63,928 nucleotides of DNA from the NCBI GenBank assembly GCA_900542905.1, contig UQPF01000012.1:1-63928 (forward strand), given 5' to 3'. Position numbers and translations under genes: made by a program. Source of the DNA: an uncultured Collinsella sp. Its GTDB lineage: Bacteria; Actinomycetota; Coriobacteriia; Coriobacteriales; Coriobacteriaceae. The notes beneath the pieces were generated by a model. That model saw only the letters and a program-made list of their open reading frames with translations. It was not told the DNA's origin and did not search any database. Shown piece by piece: positions 8,316 through 16,313 of the stretch. Numbering within the stretch: position 1 is the first letter of the stretch; the number at the start of each line of letters is the position of its first letter.

Positions 8316-9959
8316 ATGAGCATGAGCAAGAACATCGCACGCCTGGCAGTAACCGCCGGCCTCACAGCAGCGTTGAGCTTCGGCGGAGTTATGGCCCCGG
8401 TGACCATGGCGTTTGCTGCAGAGGGCGACAACACCATCACCATCACGCAGAACGCGAACAACGGAGCCACCAAGTTCAAGGCGTATCAGATCTTTAAGGC
8501 CGATGTCTTGGACAAGGACGGAAAGAAGGTCGTGTCCAATGTCAGCTGGGCGAGCGATGAAGCGGAGGATGCCGTCCTGGGGGTCCTTAAGGGCGAGAGC
8601 GGGTCGGGCATCTCCGATGCCTCGACCGCGCAGGAGGTTGCCGACTACCTTTCCAAGACGATTGCGGATACCACTGCTACCACGGTCGTGGAGAAGGATA
8701 ATCTTCTCAATAAGATTGCCCTGGCTGTCGAAAAAGCCGTGCCCCCGACCGGTGAGGCTTTTGATGCCGGCGCCGCCTTTACCGCCACGAACAAGGGGTA
8801 TTACCTGTTCATGACCGACGCCGCATCGATTGGAGCCAAGGACAATTACGCCGATAAGAAGCAGACCGGTACCTCGCCGATTTTCGCCGTCGTGGGCGGC
8901 AGTGCTGTGGAGGTTGCCGAGAAGACGGACATCCCCACGGTCGAGAAGAAGGTCATGGACGACAAGTCCAACAGCAATTGGGCCGACAAGGCTGACTCCC
9001 AGATGGGCCAGAATGTTGAGTACCAGCTTACCGGTACCGTCGCTAAGAACGTCGATACATTCGATACGTATTACTATCAGTTCCATGACGAGCTCTCTGC
9101 CGGCCTGACTGCCAATCAGGCTTCTGTTGAGGTTAAGGTCGATGGGGCTAAGATTGATCCTGACAAGTACGCTGTTTCCTACGACCAGGAGAACGGCAAT
9201 AACCTTCTGACTGTCACGTTCGATGATCTTAAGAGTTCGGGCGCAACCGTCACGCCGAATTCCAAGATCGTTGTGACCTACACCGCCAAACTTGATCCCG
9301 CCAAGGCTAAAAAGGTCGTTGTCGGTGGCGAGGGCAATGAGAATACCGTCAAGCTCATCTACTCCAACAACCCCGGCCATGATGGCAAGGGCGAATCCGT
9401 GCCCGACACCGTGCGCGACTACACCTATGCACTCAAGCTCGTCAAGGAAGACTCTGCTGATTCCGACGTTAAGCTCTCGGGCGTAAAGTTCACCATCCAG
9501 GCGACCGGTGCCGACGAGGGTACTGGCATCCAGTATGTCCAAGAGGACGGCTCTTTTGGCGATACTGCTTATGAGTTTACGACTGATGATAAGGGCGAAA
9601 TCAGCGTCAAGGGCCTCGATGCTGGCACCTATACGGTCAAGGAGACCCATACGCTCGACGGCTATAACACCCTGTCCGATTTCACGTTCACCATTACTGC
9701 CACGGGTCTTGATCAGAACGAGGGCGCGAATGCGCTGCAGGTGACCACATCCAAGAATGGCTCTGACCTCGTCGCCACCCCCTCCTTTGATAGCGGCACC
9801 GTCACTCTTACCGTCCAGAACAAGAAGGGCTCCGGCCTCCCGCTGACCGGTCTTAACGGCGTGACCTTCACTTGGATCGCTGGTGGCGCGGTGCTGTGCA
9901 TCGGCGTGGCGCACCTCATCCGCAGCCGTAAGCAGGCTGAGGAGTCCGAGCAGGAGTAA
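8316..9959 (+). CDS. Major pilin (isopeptide-forming fimbrial subunit, LPLTG)
   Basis: A 547-residue shaft-type pilin. A signal peptide (to about residue 33, ...MAFAAEGD) precedes an N-terminal domain with TKFKAYQIFKAD, a motif also seen in the preceding gene, and a GYYLFMTD/GGSAVEVAEKTD region. The segment TVEKKVMDD probably bears the lysine used for subunit linkage by the sortase. The last Cna-B domain ends in the E-box TYTVKETHTLDGY, followed by LPLTG at residues 508-512, a hydrophobic helix and RSRK. ATG at 8316 follows ACGGAGGAAA; earlier in-frame codons lack a site. A strong terminator follows at 10060-10098. Assignment as the shaft subunit is by similarity to FimA/SpaA-type pilins and gene order. 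Confidence 0.85.
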   Translation: MSMSKNIARLAVTAGLTAALSFGGVMAPVTMAFAAEGDNTITITQNANNGATKFKAYQIFKADVLDKDGKKVVSNVSWASDEAEDAVLGVLKGESGSGISDASTAQEVADYLSKTIADTTATTVVEKDNLLNKIALAVEKAVPPTGEAFDAGAAFTATNKGYYLFMTDAASIGAKDNYADKKQTGTSPIFAVVGGSAVEVAEKTDIPTVEKKVMDDKSNSNWADKADSQMGQNVEYQLTGTVAKNVDTFDTYYYQFHDELSAGLTANQASVEVKVDGAKIDPDKYAVSYDQENGNNLLTVTFDDLKSSGATVTPNSKIVVTYTAKLDPAKAKKVVVGGEGNENTVKLIYSNNPGHDGKGESVPDTVRDYTYALKLVKEDSADSDVKLSGVKFTIQATGADEGTGIQYVQEDGSFGDTAYEFTTDDKGEISVKGLDAGTYTVKETHTLDGYNTLSDFTFTITATGLDQNEGANALQVTTSKNGSDLVATPSFDSGTVTLTVQNKKGSGLPLTGLNGVTFTWIAGGAVLCIGVAHLIRSRKQAEESEQE

Positions 9960-10059
9960 CGCTCACTCACCCATCCCTTTGGCAGGTGGGATGTGATGGC
10001 CATGAGACTTGCGGACACTTTTCTCGTCTATCCACGTTCTTGCTTTGCCATTCACTTTT

Positions 10060-10098
10060 CGGGGCAGACTCCGCACTGGAGTTTGCCCCGTTCTTTTT
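10060..10098 (+). terminator. Rho-independent terminator of the pilin operon
   Basis: Thirteen-base arms CGGGGCAGACTCC (10060-10072) and GGAGTTTGCCCCG (10078-10090), with one wobble pair, a 5-base loop and then TTCTTTTT. It lies 100 bases after the major pilin stop and separates the pilins from the small-ORF duplication and sortase. Confidence 0.9.
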
Positions 10099-10148
10099 GA
10101 ACAGCGCAGCCGGGGCGCCGTCGCTCGTATGATCGAGCGTATGATTAG

Positions 10149-10162
10149 CGAACAAATGTTTG
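10149..10162. promoter_or_regulatory. LexA-like (SOS) box, copy 1
   Basis: CGAACAAATGTTTG matches the Gram-positive/actinobacterial LexA consensus CGAAC-N4-GTTCG except for one T in place of C. It lies about 100 bases before the small ORF, and the identical 14-mer occurs at the same place in copy 2. Confidence 0.6.
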
Positions 10163-10265
10163 CAAATATTGCGTTTACCAGCTGTAAGTGCGAGTGCTCG
10201 CAGTAAAATACCCTTACGACGCATTCCGTGCGCGGGCGGCCGACGACTCGATCGGAGGTCCCCAA

Positions 10266-10418
10266 ATGCTGAAATTCCTTAACGCGCTCGCCGCCCTCGC
10301 GGCGGTAGGCTCGTTCGTCATCGCGTTTCTTGACTCGTATGAGGTTCGGTTTAAGGTCCGTAGGCGCACGCGCGGTGCGGACGGTAGAAGGCATTTGCGC
10401 TGCAACAAGCGCAAATAA
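10266..10418 (+). CDS. Small membrane protein, toxin-like, copy 1
   Basis: A 50-residue protein starting MLKFLNALAALAAVGSFVIA: one hydrophobic helix (about residues 4-22), then a strongly basic tail with VRRRTRG. GGAGG lies at a good distance before the ATG. The form (short hydrophobic helix plus basic tail, tandem copies, LexA-like box) resembles SOS-induced type I toxins such as TisB, or the TxpA/BsrG holin-like toxins, but I find no sequence identity that proves this. It could instead be a pilus-associated membrane peptide. A GC-rich hairpin at 10422-10447 follows. Copy 2 at 10748-10897 keeps nearly every residue, which argues that it is a real coding gene. Confidence 0.65.
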   Translation: MLKFLNALAALAAVGSFVIAFLDSYEVRFKVRRRTRGADGRRHLRCNKRK

Positions 10419-10421
10419 GAA

Positions 10422-10447
10422 TGCCCGGGGTTAGAGGCCCGGGCATT
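10422..10447. terminator. Hairpin after small ORF copy 1
   Basis: AATGCCCGGG and CCCGGGCATT arms with a short loop, immediately downstream of the small ORF. The T-rich run is weak on both strands, so it may be a bidirectional terminator or an mRNA-stabilising stem. An equivalent hairpin follows copy 2 at about 10899-10926. Confidence 0.55.
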
Positions 10448-10631
10448 TAACAAAACCAGAAAACTAGGCCGCCCGCGCTTTCGAACACTTACGCGGGATG
10501 CGTCGTTTCCTGTAGCTATTGTATCCTGAATCGCCCCGCCGATCCGGGACATTTTGAAAACGCAAACACGTCGGGCAAACCCGGACAATGCGGCCAGGCT
10601 CCGCTGGATGAGGAATCGTGTTTGTAACTAT

Positions 10632-10645
10632 CGAACAAATGTTTG
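10632..10645. promoter_or_regulatory. LexA-like (SOS) box, copy 2
   Basis: CGAACAAATGTTTG, identical to the box of copy 1, while the bases just outside it differ between copies (GCAAATATTG against TCAAAATCG). That pattern of local conservation is what a protein-binding site would show. Confidence 0.6.
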
Positions 10646-10747
10646 TCAAAATCGCGTTTACCAGGCGTGGTGCGTGCAATCACAGTAAAATGGCTTTGCG
10701 ACGCATTCCGTGCGCGGGCGGCCGACGACTCGATCGGAGGTCACCAT

Positions 10748-10897
10748 ATGCTGAAATTCCTTAACGCGCTCGCCGCCCTCGCGACGGTGGGCACGTTCGT
10801 CATCGCGTTTCTTGACTCGTATGAGGTTCGGTTTAAGGTCCGTAGGCGCACGCGCGGTGCGGACGGTGGACGGCATTTGCGCCGAAAGCGCAAATAA
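10748..10897 (+). CDS. Small membrane protein, toxin-like, copy 2
   Basis: A 49-residue paralogue of the 10266-10418 product with the same hydrophobic helix and basic tail. Differences are conservative (Ala to Thr, Ser to Thr) or lie in the last residues, where one codon is lost. Ribosome site GGAGG precedes the ATG. The next gene is the sortase, 261 bases on. Function is unknown; see copy 1 for the toxin-like reading. The survival of two open copies argues against random ORFs. Confidence 0.65.
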   Translation: MLKFLNALAALATVGTFVIAFLDSYEVRFKVRRRTRGADGGRHLRRKRK

Positions 10898-11158
10898 GAA
10901 TGCCCGGGGGTCGGATCCCGGGCATTTAACAAAAGCTGAAAACTAGGCCGCCCGCGCTCTTGTACACTTACGCGGGGTGCGTCGTTTTCTATTGACATTG
11001 TATCCCGAATCGCCCCGCCGATTCGGAACATTTTGAAAACGCAAATGCTGGCTTATCCTCGACTGGACGGTGCAGCCTAGCGGCGTTGTCCGGCGCGGAA
11101 GCTCGCTAATCGGCTATTATTTGTTTAGACAACTTGAGTTGTAGAGGAGTGACCGGCG

Positions 11159-12097
11159 ATGGTGCAGGGCGCCAAACATATGAAGAGCAATAACGCCGCG
11201 GACAACGGCGGCTCAAGCCCTCAGCCCAAACCTCAACCAAAGCCCAAGCGCCGCCGTAAGCGACTGCCGCGCTGGGCCGACCGTCTCATCACCATCGCCA
11301 TCATCCTTATTGGCGTGGGCCTTATGACCTGGCCGTGGATCTTGGACCGGCTCGAGGCCTCGGGCGTGTTCAACCAGATCAGCACGGTGTCCAGCACCGT
11401 GGACGCGCTGTCTGCCGAGGAGCGCGAGCGCATCCTGCTCCAGGCGCGCTCCTTTAACGAGCAGCTGGCGGGCGAGGCCACCGAGCTTCCCGCCGACCAG
11501 ATCGAGCCCTACGCTCAACAGCTCATCTTTGACCGCGACCCCATGATGAGCTGGGTCGAGATCCCCTCCATCGACGTGAGCATGCCCATCTACCACGGCA
11601 CGAGCGAAGAAGTCCTCATGGCGGGCGTCGGCCACCTGGAGGGCACGAGCCTGCCGGTGGGCGGCACCTCGACGCATTGCGTGCTCACCGCGCACTCGGG
11701 CATGCGCAACCTGAGTATGTTCGACGACGTCCATTCGCTGGAGCCCGGCGACCTAGTGCTGCTGCACACCATGAATAAGACGCTCGCCTACAAGATGGTG
11801 GACTCCGAGGTGGTGCTGCCCGAGGAGATGGAGTCGCTGACCATCGAGCCCGGCGCCGACAAGGTGACACTCGTCACCTGCACGCCCTACGGTGTGAACG
11901 ACCATCGCCTGCTGGTGCATTGCGTACGCACCAAGTACAACAAGAAGGACGTCGATAAGCAAAAGTCGCTGGCCGGCCGCCACTGGGGCAAGCGCGAGTT
12001 TGCCGTGCTTATCGTGGTCGTGGCCATTGTGCTGTTGCTGCTGGACATCGTGATCCACGCGGTCCGCAAGCGCCGCAAGGCCAAGGCCTCGGCATAA
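11159..12097 (+). CDS. Class C (pilus-polymerising) sortase
   Basis: A 312-residue membrane transpeptidase that joins pilin subunits and hands them to the wall. An N-terminal basic, proline-rich segment precedes a helix at about 38-58 (RLITIAIILIGVGLMTW), and a second helix lies near the C-terminus (VLIVVVAIVLLLLDIVIH), the topology of class C sortases. The catalytic triad is visible: His179 in LTAHSGM, Cys241 in TLVTCTPYG and Arg250 in NDHRLLVHCVR. DPMMSW before the catalytic domain resembles the DPx lid motif of pilus sortases. ATG at 11159 follows GAGGAG; a second ATG at 11180 is possible. It is the only sortase visible and presumably acts on the three upstream pilins. Confidence 0.93.
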   Translation: MVQGAKHMKSNNAADNGGSSPQPKPQPKPKRRRKRLPRWADRLITIAIILIGVGLMTWPWILDRLEASGVFNQISTVSSTVDALSAEERERILLQARSFNEQLAGEATELPADQIEPYAQQLIFDRDPMMSWVEIPSIDVSMPIYHGTSEEVLMAGVGHLEGTSLPVGGTSTHCVLTAHSGMRNLSMFDDVHSLEPGDLVLLHTMNKTLAYKMVDSEVVLPEEMESLTIEPGADKVTLVTCTPYGVNDHRLLVHCVRTKYNKKDVDKQKSLAGRHWGKREFAVLIVVVAIVLLLLDIVIHAVRKRRKAKASA

Positions 12098-12111
12098 GAC
12101 GTTCTTCAGAA

Positions 12112-12144
12112 CCACCGCAAAGGGGACAGGCACCTTTGTGGTGG
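12112..12144. repeat. 33-bp palindromic dispersed repeat, copy 4
   Basis: CCACCGCAAAGG ... CCTTTGTGGTGG. Here one side carries the G variant and the other the T variant, giving a G-T wobble pair intermediate between the copies at 1767 and 2729. Confidence 0.85.
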
Positions 12145-12155
12145 TCGGGGCTTCC

Positions 12156-12220
12156 AAAGCATCACAACATTCGATGAAAATCGCGATTTTGGCGAAAAGT
12201 GTCGAATGTTGTGATGCTTT
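12156..12220. repeat. Hairpin repeat with perfect 19-bp arms, copy 2
   Basis: Arms at 12156-12174 (AAAGCATCACAACATTCGA) and 12202-12220 are exact reverse complements. Relative to 1671-1735 the left arm changed C to G and the right arm changed G to C at the partner base. Central loops differ more. Confidence 0.85.
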
Positions 12221-12421
12221 TCGTTGCAGGCGGGATGCTTTTCGTTGCGGGCGAGACGGTTTTCACTATGGACGGTGCGGTTTCGCTGCAGAACCGCCAG
12301 CCCACCGCCTGCCAACCGCCGCCCTCGTTACGTTTTCGCTGCATTTAGGTAAAGCACCTGCTCCAAGCGGCGTTGCCTTGTATACTAGAGCGGTTTATCT
12401 GTTATGCGGAAGGGAGCGCCT

Positions 12422-12733
12422 ATGGCACTCAGCGAGAAAGACGTGCGCGGCATCGCCGAGTACGCAAAGATCGCACTGACCGATGACGAGCTCACCCAGA
12501 TGACGTCCTACATGAACGACGCCGTCCAGATGCTCGAGCCCGTCTTGCAATATGACTTGCCCGACGTGGAGCCCACGTTTCATCCCATCGGAAGCCTGTC
12601 CAACGTGATGGGCGATGACCTACGCGAGCCCGAGCGCGACCTGCCGCTCGACGTCGCGCTCGAGAACGCCGGCAGCGCGCGCGACCGCTACTTCCGCGTG
12701 CCGTCCATTTTGGGAGAGGGGGAGAGCGAGTAA
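12422..12733 (+). CDS. gatC: Glutamyl-tRNA(Gln) amidotransferase subunit C
   Basis: A 103-residue subunit of the GatCAB complex, which converts misacylated Glu-tRNA(Gln) or Asp-tRNA(Asn) to the correct amide form. Length and the pattern VRGIAEYAKIALTDDEL near the start, with a C-terminal RVPSIL, are typical of GatC, which wraps around GatA. ATG at 12422 follows AAGGGAG. The stop overlaps the gatA start by one base (TAATG), so the three genes form one translationally coupled operon. Confidence 0.93.
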   Translation: MALSEKDVRGIAEYAKIALTDDELTQMTSYMNDAVQMLEPVLQYDLPDVEPTFHPIGSLSNVMGDDLREPERDLPLDVALENAGSARDRYFRVPSILGEGESE

Positions 12734-14247
12734 TGGCGCTAAGCTTCGATTCCCTTACCGCCGCCCAGATCGCCGTGGGCGTTGCCGCCGGCGACTTTAC
12801 CGCTACCGAGGTGGCCCAGGCCTCTCTTGCCGCCATCGAGGCGCGCGAGGGCGGGGTCCAGGCATTCCTGCAGGTGGCGCCCGAGCTCGCGCTCGAGGCC
12901 GCTGCGCGCGTGGATGCCGACCGTGCCGCCGGAAAGCCGCTGCCCCCGCTCGCGGGCGTGCCGCTGGCCATCAAGGACAACATGAACCTCGTGGGCACGC
13001 GCACCACCTGCGCTTCCCGCATGCTCGAGAACTACCAGAGCGTCTACACCGCCACCTGCGTCCAGCGCATGCTCGATGCCGGCTGTCTGCCCATGGGCAA
13101 GGCCAACATGGACGAGTTTGCCTTTGGCAGCTCCACCGAGAGCTCGGCGTTCCACCGCACCAACAACCCCTGGGATACCGAGCGTGTGCCCGGCGGCTCT
13201 TCGGGCGGCTCCGCTGCCGCCGTCGCCGCGGGCGAGGTTGCGCTCTCGCTGGGCTCGGATACCGGCGGCTCCATTCGCCAGCCGGCGTCGCTGTGCGGCG
13301 TGGTGGGCTTTAAGCCCACGTATGGCGCCGTGAGCCGTTACGGCGTGGTTGCCTTTGGCTCGTCGCTCGACCAAGTGGGCCCCTTTGGCCGCACGGTCGA
13401 GGATGTCGCGTTGGCCATGAACGCGCTTACCGGCGCGGGCCACGATCCATACGACTGCACCAGCCAGGATTGCGCCGTCGACTTTACCGAGCACCTCAAC
13501 GACAGCATTGAGGGCAAGCGCGTGGGCATCATTCCTGCGTTTATGGAGGCCGAGGGCCTGACGCCCGAGGTCAAGGCCGCTGTTCAGCGCGCCGCCCAGG
13601 AGCTGCAGAACCAGGGTGCCGAGCTGGTCGAGGTCGACCTGCCGCACCTGGATGCCGCTATCGCCGCCTACTACGTCATCGGCCCGGCCGAGGCATTTTC
13701 CAACCTGGCCCGCTTCGATGGCATTCGCTACGGCTATCAGGAGGAGGGCTGCGCCAACCTGTCCGACCAGAGCTCGCTTTCGCGCGCCCACGGCTTTGGC
13801 GCCGAGGCCAAGCGCCGCCAGATGCTCGGCGCCTACCTGCTGAGCTCGGGCGTGTACGACAAGTACTACTACGCCGCGCAAAAGGCCCGCACGCTCATCA
13901 CGCAGGACTACGACGCCGCGTATGCCAAGGTGGACACCATCCTCATGCCCGCTTCGCCGCGCACGGCCTTTAAGTTTGGCGAGATCAGCGACCCCACGCA
14001 GATGTATCTCTCTGACCTGTACACCATTTCGCTCAATATTTGCGGTAACGGTGGCATCTCGGTGCCGCTGGGCCTGGGCGAGGACAGCAAGCTGCCCGTT
14101 TCTGCCCAGCTGGTGGGACCTGCCTTTAAGGACCGTCAGCTGCTCACGTTTGCCCGCGCCCTGGAGCGCGGCTTTGCCGATGCCGCCACGGGTGCGCCCG
14201 TGCTTTCCGTCGCGCCCGATTTTGCCGGGAAGGGAGGCGAGCTGTAA
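12733..14247 (+). CDS. gatA: Glutamyl-tRNA(Gln) amidotransferase subunit A
   Basis: A 504-residue amidase-signature protein that releases ammonia from glutamine for GatB. The catalytic lysine lies in LAIKDNMNL, and the Ser-cisSer-Lys neighbourhood is marked by GGSSGGSAAAVAAG and the nucleophile region SDTGGSIRQPASLCG. Length matches the family. It starts in the gatC stop (TAATG) and its own stop overlaps gatB by one base. Confidence 0.96.
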   Translation: MALSFDSLTAAQIAVGVAAGDFTATEVAQASLAAIEAREGGVQAFLQVAPELALEAAARVDADRAAGKPLPPLAGVPLAIKDNMNLVGTRTTCASRMLENYQSVYTATCVQRMLDAGCLPMGKANMDEFAFGSSTESSAFHRTNNPWDTERVPGGSSGGSAAAVAAGEVALSLGSDTGGSIRQPASLCGVVGFKPTYGAVSRYGVVAFGSSLDQVGPFGRTVEDVALAMNALTGAGHDPYDCTSQDCAVDFTEHLNDSIEGKRVGIIPAFMEAEGLTPEVKAAVQRAAQELQNQGAELVEVDLPHLDAAIAAYYVIGPAEAFSNLARFDGIRYGYQEEGCANLSDQSSLSRAHGFGAEAKRRQMLGAYLLSSGVYDKYYYAAQKARTLITQDYDAAYAKVDTILMPASPRTAFKFGEISDPTQMYLSDLYTISLNICGNGGISVPLGLGEDSKLPVSAQLVGPAFKDRQLLTFARALERGFADAATGAPVLSVAPDFAGKGGEL

Positions 14248-15923
14248 TGAAGGAGCTTTCCGAGGTCCTGCAGGATTGGGAGGCCGTGATTGGCCTGGAG
14301 ATCCATACCGAGCTCACCGCACTCGACACCAAGATGTTCTGCAACTGCAAGCTCAGCCACGATGACGAGCCCAACGCCAACGTGTGCCCGGTGTGCCTGG
14401 GCCTGCCCGGCGCCCTGCCGGTGCCCAACAAGCGCGCCATCGAGAGCATCGTCAAGGCAGGTCTCGCCACCAATTGCGAGATTCAGCGCCACTCGATGTT
14501 CTACCGCAAGCACTACTTCTATCCCGACATGGCCAAGAACTTCCAGACCACGCAGGGTCCGGTCGCCTTTGCCATGTACGGTCACCTTGATCTGGATGTG
14601 ACCGGTCGCGGTGCCGCCGAGCGCCCCGACTGCGCGTTTGGCGAGGCCGAGGCTCAGAGCCTGGCGAGCGCCTCGGCCAACGCCGAGGGCCTGTCCACGT
14701 CCATGACGTCGACCATGCGCGAGGGCAATCAGCGTGCCGGCCATCTGGCCAGCTACGACGCGTCCAACCTGCAGATGCCTGAGCGCCGCGAGGACGGTTC
14801 CTACACGGTGCCCATTCGCATCCTGCGCATCCACATGGAGGAGGATGCCGCCAAGATGGTGCACGTGGGCGGTGCCGAGGGCCGCATTACCGCCGCTGCC
14901 GAGTCGCTCGTCGACTACAACCGCTGCGGCACGCCGCTGATTGAGCTCGTCACCGAGCCCGACCTGCGCACGCCCGAGGAGGCTCGCCTGTTTATGGAGA
15001 AGCTCCGTCGCATTTTTGTGACGCTGGGCATTTCCGACTGCTCCATGGAGAAGGGCTCCATGCGCTGCGACGGCAACGTGTCGCTGCGTCGCCGCGGCGA
15101 GACCAAGCTGGGCACCAAGACCGAGCTCAAGAACCTCAACTCGTTTAAGAGCCTGCATGACGGCCTTGCCTACGAGATTTGCCGCCAGGCCGAGGTGCTC
15201 GAGGAGGGCGGCATCATCTACCAGGAGACCCGCCACTGGGAGCCCAGCCGCAAGCGCACCGTGGTCATGCGTGTGAAGGAGACGGCAGACGACTATCGCC
15301 TGTTCCCCGATCCCGACCTGGCGCCGTTCGACCTGGACGACGAGTTCATCGACCGCTGCCGTGGCGAGATTCCCGAGCTGCCCGATGCCAAGCGTGCCCG
15401 TTTTGAGGCCGATTTTGGCATTAAGACGGCCGATGCCGAGCAGATCGCCGGCGACCCGGAGTTTGCCGAGTTCTTTGAGGCCGCCGCTGCCGGTATGGCT
15501 GGCAAGGAGGCCCAGACGGTTGCAAACTTGCTGGTGAACGAGATGATCGCCTACCTTAAGGGCGCAGGCGTGTCGCTCACCGAGTCCGGCATCGCGCCGG
15601 CTCAGGTGGCAGCCCTTGCCAAGCTGCTCGCGACCGATACCATCAGCTCCAACCAGGCACACGAGGTCTTTGAGGCCATGGCCCAGACCGGCGACGACCC
15701 CAACAAGATTGTCGACGAGCGCGGTATGCGTCAGGTGAGCGACGCCGGCGCACTGCAGCCGATTGTGGACGAGGTGCTGGCAAACTGTGCCGATCAGGCG
15801 CAGCAGTATCGTGACGGCAACCAGAAGGTCATCGGCTTTTTGGTGGGCCAGTGCATGAAAGCGAGCCGCGGCAAGGGCAACCCGAAGCTCTTCAACGAGT
15901 TGCTGAGAACGTCGCTCTCGTAA
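14247..15923 (+). CDS. gatB: Aspartyl/glutamyl-tRNA amidotransferase subunit B
   Basis: A 558-residue subunit that activates the misacylated tRNA by phosphorylation and transfers ammonia to it. The N-terminal cradle has GLEIHTELTALDTKMFCNC and CPVCLGLPG with zinc-type cysteines; HYFYPDMAKNFQTTQ and the GatB/YqeY tail domain are present. Length is slightly above the usual 480 or so because of an inserted stretch at about residues 130-160. The stop is followed only five bases later by a perfect 40-bp inverted repeat. Confidence 0.96.
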   Translation: MKELSEVLQDWEAVIGLEIHTELTALDTKMFCNCKLSHDDEPNANVCPVCLGLPGALPVPNKRAIESIVKAGLATNCEIQRHSMFYRKHYFYPDMAKNFQTTQGPVAFAMYGHLDLDVTGRGAAERPDCAFGEAEAQSLASASANAEGLSTSMTSTMREGNQRAGHLASYDASNLQMPERREDGSYTVPIRILRIHMEEDAAKMVHVGGAEGRITAAAESLVDYNRCGTPLIELVTEPDLRTPEEARLFMEKLRRIFVTLGISDCSMEKGSMRCDGNVSLRRRGETKLGTKTELKNLNSFKSLHDGLAYEICRQAEVLEEGGIIYQETRHWEPSRKRTVVMRVKETADDYRLFPDPDLAPFDLDDEFIDRCRGEIPELPDAKRARFEADFGIKTADAEQIAGDPEFAEFFEAAAAGMAGKEAQTVANLLVNEMIAYLKGAGVSLTESGIAPAQVAALAKLLATDTISSNQAHEVFEAMAQTGDDPNKIVDERGMRQVSDAGALQPIVDEVLANCADQAQQYRDGNQKVIGFLVGQCMKASRGKGNPKLFNELLRTSLS

Positions 15924-15927
15924 GCGG

Positions 15928-16068
15928 GAACCCGGGAGCCCCGGCAGGGCGGGTGCTTGCTCAAAATTTCGAACAGTCCTGCGCAAGACGAAGGCCACAT
16001 TAAGTGGCCTTCTTTGCGTGCGGAACTCATTTTGAGCAAGCACCCGCCCTGCCGGGGCTCCCGGGTTC
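15928..16068 (+). repeat. Long hairpin element A: perfect 40-bp arms with conserved central domain
   Basis: Arms 15928-15967 and 16029-16068 are exact reverse complements over 40 bases. The 61-base centre holds a second hairpin (GAAGGCCAC-ATTAA-GTGGCCTTC, 15990-16012) flanked by ACAGTCCTG and GTGCGGAACTC. A related element in the opposite orientation lies at 37539-37672. Both directly follow a stop codon in the gene's sense. It may act as a 3'-end RNA structure, a terminator or a small mobile element. Confidence 0.85.
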
Positions 16069-16117
16069 TGCAACGACTCGGCCGTTCGGGTCAGGTAGGC
16101 TGAATTGAATAGAGTGA

Positions 16118-16147
16118 ATGGGCGCGCCGTTGGCGCGTCCATTTTTG
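16118..16147 (+). terminator. Rho-independent terminator downstream of gatCAB
   Basis: GGGCGCGCC (16120-16128), loop GTT, GGCGCGTCC (16132-16140), then ATTTTTG. Nine base pairs including one G-T. Confidence 0.8.
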
Positions 16148-16152
16148 TGCGG

Positions 16153-16179
16153 GTGACAAAGGGACTGTCCCTTTGTCAC
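16153..16179. repeat. GTGACAAAGGGAC palindrome, copy 1
   Basis: GTGACAAAGGGAC, one base, then its exact complement GTCCCTTTGTCAC. A related palindrome lies at 22448-22480. The AAAGGGAC core resembles part of the 33-bp repeat family. Confidence 0.85.
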
Positions 16180-16219
16180 ATTGCAATAAATGTGATGAAA
16201 GTGTGGCGAAATGAGCTTA

Positions 16220-16294
16220 AAACTTCCGTAAATGTGATAAATGTCACGTTTTACCTAGGGTAAAATGTGGGAAATATCACGTTTACGGAAGTTT
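16220..16294. promoter_or_regulatory. Nested palindrome upstream of the DUF4143 ATPase
   Basis: Outer 20-base arms 16220-16239 and 16275-16294 (AAACTTCCGTAAATGTGATA and its complement, one mismatch) enclose inner 11-base arms 16245-16255 and 16259-16269 with loop TAG. The structure ends 19 bases before the ATG. It could be an operator for autoregulation or a hairpin in the leader RNA. Confidence 0.65.
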
Positions 16295-16313
16295 CTTTGC
16301 GGGAGGTTCGGTC

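Larger units (their letters stand above)
10148..10566 (+). repeat. Tandem duplication unit, copy 1 (small membrane gene module)
   Basis: About 420 bases containing a LexA-like box, a small ORF, a GC-rich hairpin and a conserved TACAAT on the opposite strand. It recurs, highly similar, at 10631-11045. Both copies end in a shared block with ATTTTGAAAACGCAAA. Confidence 0.85.
10631..11045 (+). repeat. Tandem duplication unit, copy 2
   Basis: Second copy of the 10148-10566 module, with the same order of LexA-like box (10632-10645), small ORF, hairpin and opposite-strand TACAAT. Substitutions are concentrated outside the ORF and the 14-base box. Confidence 0.85.
12098..12421. other. Repeat-containing intergenic region before gatC
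   Basis: No gene is seen in these 324 bases. They contain the fourth 33-bp palindrome, the second 19-bp-arm hairpin, a short tandem repeat (GATGCTTTTCGTTGC, twice, at about 12214-12250) and TATACT at 12381-12386, a plausible -10 for gatCAB with no clear -35. Confidence 0.6.
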
